This document shows, piece by piece, positions 58,555 to 64,000 of a DNA stretch of 64,000 nt. A program made the translations under genes and the position numbers. Under the pieces are notes generated by a model. That model did not search any database. It saw only the letters and a program-made list of their open reading frames with translations, and was not told where the DNA came from. Positions within the stretch are counted from its first letter, which is position 1; every line of letters begins with the position of its first letter. This DNA is from Aestuariivivens marinum (GTDB lineage Bacteria; Bacteroidota; Bacteroidia; Flavobacteriales; Flavobacteriaceae): assembly GCF_022662175.1 (NCBI RefSeq), contig NZ_JAKMCR010000005.1, forward strand, positions 1-64,000. Reading direction: 5' to 3'.

Positions 58555-59988
58555 ATGAAACAATTTTTTGTCTATTGCATTATTTTATCTTTAATAGTTA
58601 GTTGCTCACAAGAGAAAAAGCCTAATGTGTTATTCATCATTTCAGACGATTTAACTGCCACTACTGTTTCATCCTATGAAAATAAAGCTTGTTATACACC
58701 AAACATAGATCAATTAGCTTCAGAAGGGATTCGTTATACAAAAGCTTATACACAATACCCTGTTTGTGGGCCTTCAAGAGCTTCATTGATGTCTGGTTAT
58801 TACCCTAATGCTACCAAAACCTATGGGTATGTGAGTGGACGCAAAAACATTGGTCCAAATCGAAAAACATGGCCACAGTTATTCAAGGACAACGGTTATT
58901 ACACGGCTCGGGTTAGTAAAATTTTCCACATGGGCGTACCCATAGACATTGAAACCGGATCTAACGGAACAGATGATGAAGCGTCTTGGACAGAACGTTT
59001 TAACAGTCAAGGTCCGGAGTGGAAAGCAATTGGAGATGCCGAATTAGTTCAAAATAACCCCGATGGGACCATTGAACGCAAAGGGGGTAATGTCATGACT
59101 ATTGTAAAAGCTGATGGTGATGATTTGGTACACTCTGATGGTAAGACAGCTGAAAAAGCGATTGAACTTATTAAAAAACACAAAAACGAACCATTTTTTT
59201 TGGCTGTAGGTTTTGTAAGGCCCCATGTACCTTTTGTTGCTCCAAAATCGTATTTTGAACCTTATCCATTTGAAGATATAACGATGCCAAAAAAAGTAGA
59301 AAACGATTGGGACGATATTCCAAAACGGGGCATTAATTATGTAACTAGTTTAAACGGTGAAATGTCTCTCGAACAAGAAAAGAAAGCTGTAGCAGCTTAT
59401 TATGCTTCGGTATCATATATGGATGCACAAGTTGGGAAAGTATTGCAAACACTAAAAGATGAAAAGCTGGAAGATAATACTATTGTTATTTTCACTTCAG
59501 ACCATGGGTTTCATTTAGGAGAACATGATTTTTGGATGAAAGTGAGCCTGCATGAAGAATCCGTTCGAGTTCCTTTAATTATAAAAGTTCCAGGAAAAAT
59601 ACCACAAGTCTGTCACTCATTTGTTGAATTATTGGACTTATATCCAACTGTTGCTGAACTGGCTGGATTAAAATACTCAAAACATATACAAGGCAAAAGC
59701 TTGGTCAAAACAATAGACCAGCCTAAACATAGTGTGAGGGATATGGCTTTTAGTGTTAGCCAAGGTGGTAAGTCTTTTTTATTGAGAAATCATAAATGGG
59801 CCTATATTCAATACAATGAAGATGCTTCAGAAGGTATAGAATTATTTGATATGGAGGATGACCCGAAACAATACACCAATCTAGCCAATAACCCAGAATA
59901 TACTGAAACTGTGGCTTATTTTAAAGAACAACTCAAAAAGAAATTAAAACAATTACGAAGGAATGATTTGGGATTTGAATACCCTTAG
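58555..59988 (+). CDS. type I sulfatase, iduronate-2-sulfatase-like lipoprotein (477 aa)
   Basis: Periplasmic sulfatase with lipobox LIVSC. CGPSRASLMSG holds the Cys converted to formylglycine (C-x-P-x-R). Metal ligands in FIISDDL and FTSDHGFHLGEH are present, with FVRPHVPFVAPKSYF typical of the S1_7-like iduronate/ulvan group. Probably desulfates algal or host polysaccharide. It stands alone, without a polysaccharide utilisation locus or a maturase beside it. ATG 58555 is chosen over TTG 58531. Confidence 0.93.
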   Translation: MKQFFVYCIILSLIVSCSQEKKPNVLFIISDDLTATTVSSYENKACYTPNIDQLASEGIRYTKAYTQYPVCGPSRASLMSGYYPNATKTYGYVSGRKNIGPNRKTWPQLFKDNGYYTARVSKIFHMGVPIDIETGSNGTDDEASWTERFNSQGPEWKAIGDAELVQNNPDGTIERKGGNVMTIVKADGDDLVHSDGKTAEKAIELIKKHKNEPFFLAVGFVRPHVPFVAPKSYFEPYPFEDITMPKKVENDWDDIPKRGINYVTSLNGEMSLEQEKKAVAAYYASVSYMDAQVGKVLQTLKDEKLEDNTIVIFTSDHGFHLGEHDFWMKVSLHEESVRVPLIIKVPGKIPQVCHSFVELLDLYPTVAELAGLKYSKHIQGKSLVKTIDQPKHSVRDMAFSVSQGGKSFLLRNHKWAYIQYNEDASEGIELFDMEDDPKQYTNLANNPEYTETVAYFKEQLKKKLKQLRRNDLGFEYP

Positions 59989-60200
59989 TCATTGGAGTTT
60001 GCTTGTTCTTTAAAGAACTAAAAGCTGTTTTTTTTAATTGTTTGTCATGTCACAAGAGAACAAGGAGGAATCTTATAATGGTGATATTTCCTATTGTTCG
60101 TTTTTCAGGCTGTTGATCACAGTTTTTAGATGCCTTTTTAATAACTTTCAGAAAAATAACAGCCTTAAAATCTAAACTTACTTTTATAAAACGCACCAAT

Positions 60201-60230
60201 AAAAAAGCCTATCAAACAAATGATAGGCTT
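60201..60230 (-). terminator. intrinsic terminator of secDF
   Basis: AAGCCTATCA (60205-60214) pairs with TGATAGGCTT (60221-60230). On the minus strand a T-rich run follows. It lies 20 nt beyond the secDF stop. Confidence 0.88.
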
Positions 60231-60249
60231 ATTGCAAAGAAAAAATGAG

Positions 60250-63243
60250 TTAGTTTTTTTTCTTCTTTTTATCTTCAAGTTTTTGTACCGTGTCGTACAT
60301 GATAGGTGTCGCAATAAACAATGACGAGTAAGTACCCACAATTACACCCACAATTAATGCAAACATAAATCCTCTAATGGAATCGCCACCAAAAATAAAT
60401 ATGGATAATAATACGACTAGAGTTGTAAGTGAGGTGTTCAACGTTCTACTTAATGTGCTGCTCAAAGAAGTATCTACTACACGGTCGAACTTCCAGCTGG
60501 TATGCTCATTAAAAAACTCCCGTATCCTGTCGAATACCACCACCGTATCGTTAAGTGAGTAACCAATTACCGTTAGAATAGCCGCAATAAAAGCCTGGTC
60601 TATTTCCATACTAAATGGCATAAACCTATAGGTTAGTGAAAAAATCCCCAATACAATCAATACATCATGGAATACAGCCGCAACTGCACCCAAAGAGTAT
60701 TGCCAACGCTTAAAACGCATTAAGATATAAAGGAACACCACAATAAGCGATCCTAAGATTGCCCAAAAAGAGGCCTGCTTAATATCGTCGGCTATGGTTG
60801 GACTCACTTTAAAAGACTCCAACAATCCTACCTGTTTGTTTACATCGTTCAAATCGATGAACTCTTCATAGGTCTGACCCGATAAATGGGGCTGTAATGT
60901 GTTATACAATAGTTGTCTTATTTCCTCATCAACTTCAGAACTTGCTTCATTGACCTTATATTTGGTGGTAATTTTTAACTGGTTGGCACTACCAAAAGTT
61001 TTTGCATCTGCACTACCAAAAGTATTGGCTAAAGTTGCAGAAATCTCAGTTGCATTAACATCGTTCTCAAAACGTACTTGATAGGTTCTACCTCCAACAA
61101 AATCGACGCCTTGGTTTAAACCTACAGTCACTAAAGAGCCTAAACTTAATACGATAAAAGCTCCAGAAATTATAAAAGCGACTTTACGTTTCTTTAGGAA
61201 TTCAATATTTATATTCCTAAATAAGTTCTTAGTAATCGCTGTTGAGAAATCTAATTTACCTCCTTTGTTAATGTACCAGTCAACCAATAATCTGGTAATA
61301 AAAATGGCAGTAAACAAGGATGTAAAAATACCTATCAATAAGGTCGTTGCAAATCCTTTAATAGGCCCAGTACCAAAAACGAATAGTATTAAAGCCGTTA
61401 ATCCAGTTGTGATATTGGCATCTAAAATCGAGGATAAAGCATTGCTAAACCCATCTTGAATGGATTCCTTTTGTCCTTTTCCCTTAGCTATCTCCTCACG
61501 GATGCGTTCAAAAATAAGTACGTTGGCATCAACCGACATACCAATGGTTAATACGATACCCGCAATACCAGGCAAAGTCAATACAGCCCCTAAACCAGAT
61601 AATATACCAAATATTAATAAGATGTTTAAAACCATGGCGATGTCTGCAAAACCACCAGCCTTTCCATAATAAAGAATCATCCATACCAATACCAATACCA
61701 AAGCAATCATGAAGGACATGGTACCGCTATCAATAGCTTCCTGACCTAAGGATGGTCCTACTACCTCACTTGATATAATATCGGCCGATGCTGGCAATTT
61801 ACCTGCCCGTAAAACGTTAGCTAAATCTTCTGCCTCATTTAATGTAAAACTTCCTGAAATTGAAGAATTACCTCCTGCTATTGGACCAGATGTCACACCA
61901 GGAGCTGAATATACCACATCGTCTAAAACAATGGCTATTTGACTTCCTTGAGAAAACGCCTTACCAGTCATTTCTTCCCATATCTTAGCACCTTTAGAGT
62001 TCATTTGCATGGAAACTTCTGGTTTATTTGCCACACTAAAATTCACACGGGCATCTGTAACTACCGCTCCACTTAATTGAGGTGTATTGTCTCTGTTTCC
62101 AACAAGAGCATATAGATCTACTAGTTCACTATTTTTTTCCGGTTTTCCAAAAACAAACTTCGCATAACGCTGCTCTACAGGCAATAAGGCTCTTACTTCT
62201 GGCTTGTTTAAATACTCTAGTACAGTCACTTTGTCCTTAACTTCGAATCTTGCTATTATTGGGCCGCCTTGATAACCAGGTCCTCTAATTAAATCCAATA
62301 ATGGATTAACGGTTGCAACCGCAGTAGAATCTGTTTCAGCTTCACCCAACAAATCATCGATAGCTGCATCTTGTGCGTCTTCCTCATCCTGAGGTTCAGC
62401 TTCTGCAACTTCGGGTGTATCAACGGCAACCAAATCTTTTAAAGTCTCATTGGCTTGAGCTAAAAACCCAAAAAACTGTTCGCCTTTATAGGCATCCCAA
62501 AATTCCAATTGAGCGGTACTCTGTAATAAACTTGTAGCGCGTTCTACATCCTTAACACCTGGTAATTCTACCAAAATACGCCCTGAAGTTCCTAAACGTT
62601 GAATGTTTGGAGAAGTTACTCCAAACTCATCGATACGCTTACGTAATACTTCAAATGCAGAAACAATGGATTCGTCAATTTTAGTGCTGATAATCTTTTT
62701 AACTTCGTCATCGGTCATATTGCCTTCTATCTCACCATCTAAAGCCTTTGTATAGAATATATCTGGTGATGCCAACTTGGTATCGCCTTTAATAGCATCA
62801 AAAGCCACAAAGAAATCTTCTAAATAAGTATTTTGGCTATTCTTTTGAAGTTCTGTAGCGTCTTCCAAAGCTTTATTAAATACAGGATCTTTTGTATTAT
62901 TTGCTAATCCTTTTAAGATATCTTTTACAGACACTTGAAGGATAACATTAATTCCTCCTTTTAAATCCAAGCCAAGATTCATGGCCTTTTGCTTCACTTC
63001 GTTATAAGTGAATTTTGCAATACCAATGTTAAACACGGTATCGGTAGCAATTGACTCTAAATAATTGGCTTCTTCCTGACTTCGCTTGGCACGGTAGTCC
63101 TCTTCAGTGTCTGCAATTTTACTAATTGCCAATTCCTGTGCTTCGTCTTCAATTTGGTTTGCCTTAAATGTAAACGACAATTGGTAAACACTTACCAATC
63201 CGAATAACAGTGCAAACAATTTAACTAATCCTTTATTTTGCAT
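60250..63243 (-). CDS. secDF: fused protein translocase subunit SecDF (997 aa)
   Basis: Uses proton flow to help pull proteins through SecYEG on the periplasmic side. SecD half (about 1-640): GLDLKGGINVILQV (D1 motif), a periplasmic P1 domain with a long acidic insertion (about 270-315, EAEPQDEEDAQDAAIDD), and GAVLTLPGIAGIVLTIGMSVDANVLIFERI (helix 4-5). SecF half (about 660-997): VDFVGGRTYQVRF, VIGYSLNDTVVVFDRIRE. SecDF fusion is the rule in Bacteroidota. A -7 element TATATTTG lies upstream. Confidence 0.97.
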   Translation of the reverse strand: MQNKGLVKLFALLFGLVSVYQLSFTFKANQIEDEAQELAISKIADTEEDYRAKRSQEEANYLESIATDTVFNIGIAKFTYNEVKQKAMNLGLDLKGGINVILQVSVKDILKGLANNTKDPVFNKALEDATELQKNSQNTYLEDFFVAFDAIKGDTKLASPDIFYTKALDGEIEGNMTDDEVKKIISTKIDESIVSAFEVLRKRIDEFGVTSPNIQRLGTSGRILVELPGVKDVERATSLLQSTAQLEFWDAYKGEQFFGFLAQANETLKDLVAVDTPEVAEAEPQDEEDAQDAAIDDLLGEAETDSTAVATVNPLLDLIRGPGYQGGPIIARFEVKDKVTVLEYLNKPEVRALLPVEQRYAKFVFGKPEKNSELVDLYALVGNRDNTPQLSGAVVTDARVNFSVANKPEVSMQMNSKGAKIWEEMTGKAFSQGSQIAIVLDDVVYSAPGVTSGPIAGGNSSISGSFTLNEAEDLANVLRAGKLPASADIISSEVVGPSLGQEAIDSGTMSFMIALVLVLVWMILYYGKAGGFADIAMVLNILLIFGILSGLGAVLTLPGIAGIVLTIGMSVDANVLIFERIREEIAKGKGQKESIQDGFSNALSSILDANITTGLTALILFVFGTGPIKGFATTLLIGIFTSLFTAIFITRLLVDWYINKGGKLDFSTAITKNLFRNINIEFLKKRKVAFIISGAFIVLSLGSLVTVGLNQGVDFVGGRTYQVRFENDVNATEISATLANTFGSADAKTFGSANQLKITTKYKVNEASSEVDEEIRQLLYNTLQPHLSGQTYEEFIDLNDVNKQVGLLESFKVSPTIADDIKQASFWAILGSLIVVFLYILMRFKRWQYSLGAVAAVFHDVLIVLGIFSLTYRFMPFSMEIDQAFIAAILTVIGYSLNDTVVVFDRIREFFNEHTSWKFDRVVDTSLSSTLSRTLNTSLTTLVVLLSIFIFGGDSIRGFMFALIVGVIVGTYSSLFIATPIMYDTVQKLEDKKKKKN

Positions 63244-63280
63244 GTTTATATATTTTATAATCGCTATTTTAAAAAACGGA

Positions 63281-63288
63281 CAAATATA
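63281..63288 (-). promoter_or_regulatory. flavobacterial -7 promoter element of secDF
   Basis: Minus-strand TATATTTG fits TAnnTTTG, 37 nt before the secDF ATG. No clear -33 element. Confidence 0.5.
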
Positions 63289-63393
63289 TTATTTACCGTT
63301 TATTCTGTAATATGTTTTTGTTTTTTTATTGATGAAAGTTGACTAAACCTTCAAGTCTCAGACTTTGGGTTTACTTAATCTAAGAATGTTATT

Positions 63394-63999
63394 TTAGCAG
63401 AAAGGTCCAGCTCTAACCTCTGGAGTAATGTGAAATGGTTCTTCTATCGACAAGACGATAGTATAATGTACTTTATAAGTAACTTTAATAGTGTTGGTTA
63501 TATTATCATCTAGATAATTATTGAAACGATAAACATCTAAGACATTTAATCTTTCACTTTTATGATTTATGGTTAGAACGGGTATAGCTCCAAAACCTGA
63601 CGATGACCCATTATTCTTTTGAATCTCATAAATATCTAGATTGCAACTAACCCTATTATCTTCTAAGGGAAATCTTGAACCTGTTTTTCCTTGACCATCA
63701 ATAGGGTAATTAAAGACTAAAGTATTATCTTCAGAAAGTGCATTTTTTATATGATTAACGTCAACATCACTATGATAAGTAATTCTTAACCTACTATTAG
63801 CTTCTTCTGTAACTCGAATATTCTCTGCGCCTAAATCCTGTAATCGGTCTTTAACAACACTGACGGTACTTTGTGTTTCGGAAAGCGTTATTTTACTACC
63901 TGTAAACTCTAATACAAGAACTTGGTTAGGTACAGTGTCCTGTTGTTGGTTAACAACAGCAACAAAGGAAAGTATAAAAAGTAATGTACCTATGTACCA
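63394..63999 (-). CDS. secreted protein of unknown function, N-terminus cut by the window edge
   Basis: Open minus-strand frame of 201 codons from the right edge to TAA at 63396-63394. The first visible residues, WYIGTLLFILSFVAVVNQQQ, are a signal peptide lacking only its start. The mature part begins DTVPNQVLVLEFTGSKITLSE and contains SVVKDRLQDLGAENIRVTE and RLRITYHSDVDVNHIKNAL, resembling the alternating pattern of a ferredoxin-like or SecD-P1-like fold, then ends TPEVRAGPFC. The start must lie a few codons right of 64000. Family not recognised. Confidence 0.75.
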   Translation of the reverse strand, partial: WYIGTLLFILSFVAVVNQQQDTVPNQVLVLEFTGSKITLSETQSTVSVVKDRLQDLGAENIRVTEEANSRLRITYHSDVDVNHIKNALSEDNTLVFNYPIDGQGKTGSRFPLEDNRVSCNLDIYEIQKNNGSSSGFGAIPVLTINHKSERLNVLDVYRFNNYLDDNITNTIKVTYKVHYTIVLSIEEPFHITPEVRAGPFC

Positions 64000-64000
64000 T

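Noticed and set aside
60001-60036. Terminator for the sulfatase gene
   Set aside because: GTTCTTTAAAGAAC has no loop and the T run is offset by about 10 nt, so the hairpin would be poor.

Overview
The window is AT-rich DNA from a member of the Bacteroidota, most likely a marine Flavobacteriaceae. Supporting signs are a gldI gliding gene, a type IX secretion sorting domain, a SusC/TonB-type receptor, a fused secDF, two DUF6090 proteins, DUF5683 and DUF6122 genes, and TAnnTTTG-type -7 promoter elements. No species is claimed.

Region 1 (1 to about 18.4 kb) is accessory DNA laid out as an integron-like gene cassette array. Short + strand genes (mostly lipoproteins, secreted or small membrane proteins of unknown function) are separated by imperfect palindromes of about 130 bp (one of 67 bp). 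The decisive observation is that the roughly 10-bp end sequences match across each gene, not across each spacer. Every intact cassette opens with GTT-N7-A-TTT and closes with AAA-C-N7'-AAC, where N7' is the reverse complement of the cassette's own N7. This holds for nine consecutive cassettes, with a conserved A/C mismatch at position 11. That is the geometry expected if each gene plus its downstream spacer excises as a circle, as integron cassettes do, but the ends do not fit the attC consensus (RYYYAAC/GTTRRRY) and no integrase lies in the window. One cassette (2266-8356) holds a complete 5.5-kb operon: a controller-type HTH regulator, a protein with two GHKL ATPase modules, a receiver-domain protein, an HNH nuclease and an N6-adenine methyltransferase, with a divergent 54-aa gene beside it. 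I read it as a candidate restriction or anti-phage system wired through a histidine-kinase/receiver pair. An IS3-family element (12311-13655, frameshifted orfB, duplicated right end) breaks the array. To its right the spacers are degenerate and cassette ends no longer match; the genes there include two DUF6090 proteins, a tandem aspartyl protease, an HMA-CDF transporter, a VOC protein and a double GNAT.

Region 2 (19.5-30 kb) is transitional: a lone ACR3 arsenite exporter, a GloVer-repeat T9SS cargo protein, a lipoprotein that appears to fuse MliC-like and PliI-like lysozyme inhibitor domains, a GNAT-osmC pair facing a sigma-54 activator (with a good -24/-12 promoter before osmC), a TauE/SafE permease and tRNA-Pro(TGG).

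Region 3 (30-64 kb) is conserved chromosome: a TonB receptor with a PQQ-type sugar dehydrogenase and cytochrome c; a udk-divIC-mutA-lipoprotein-mutB run; parA-parB-DUF5683-dapB-lepB-WbqC-DUF6122; a minus-strand block of EEP nuclease, two rhomboids, mutL, two paralogous small membrane proteins, ribH and a TPR protein; recF-DUF721 and a cold shock gene; ndk; nrnA-gldI-cyclophilin/FKBP-lgt-DUF192; a sulfatase; secDF; and a secreted protein cut by the right edge.
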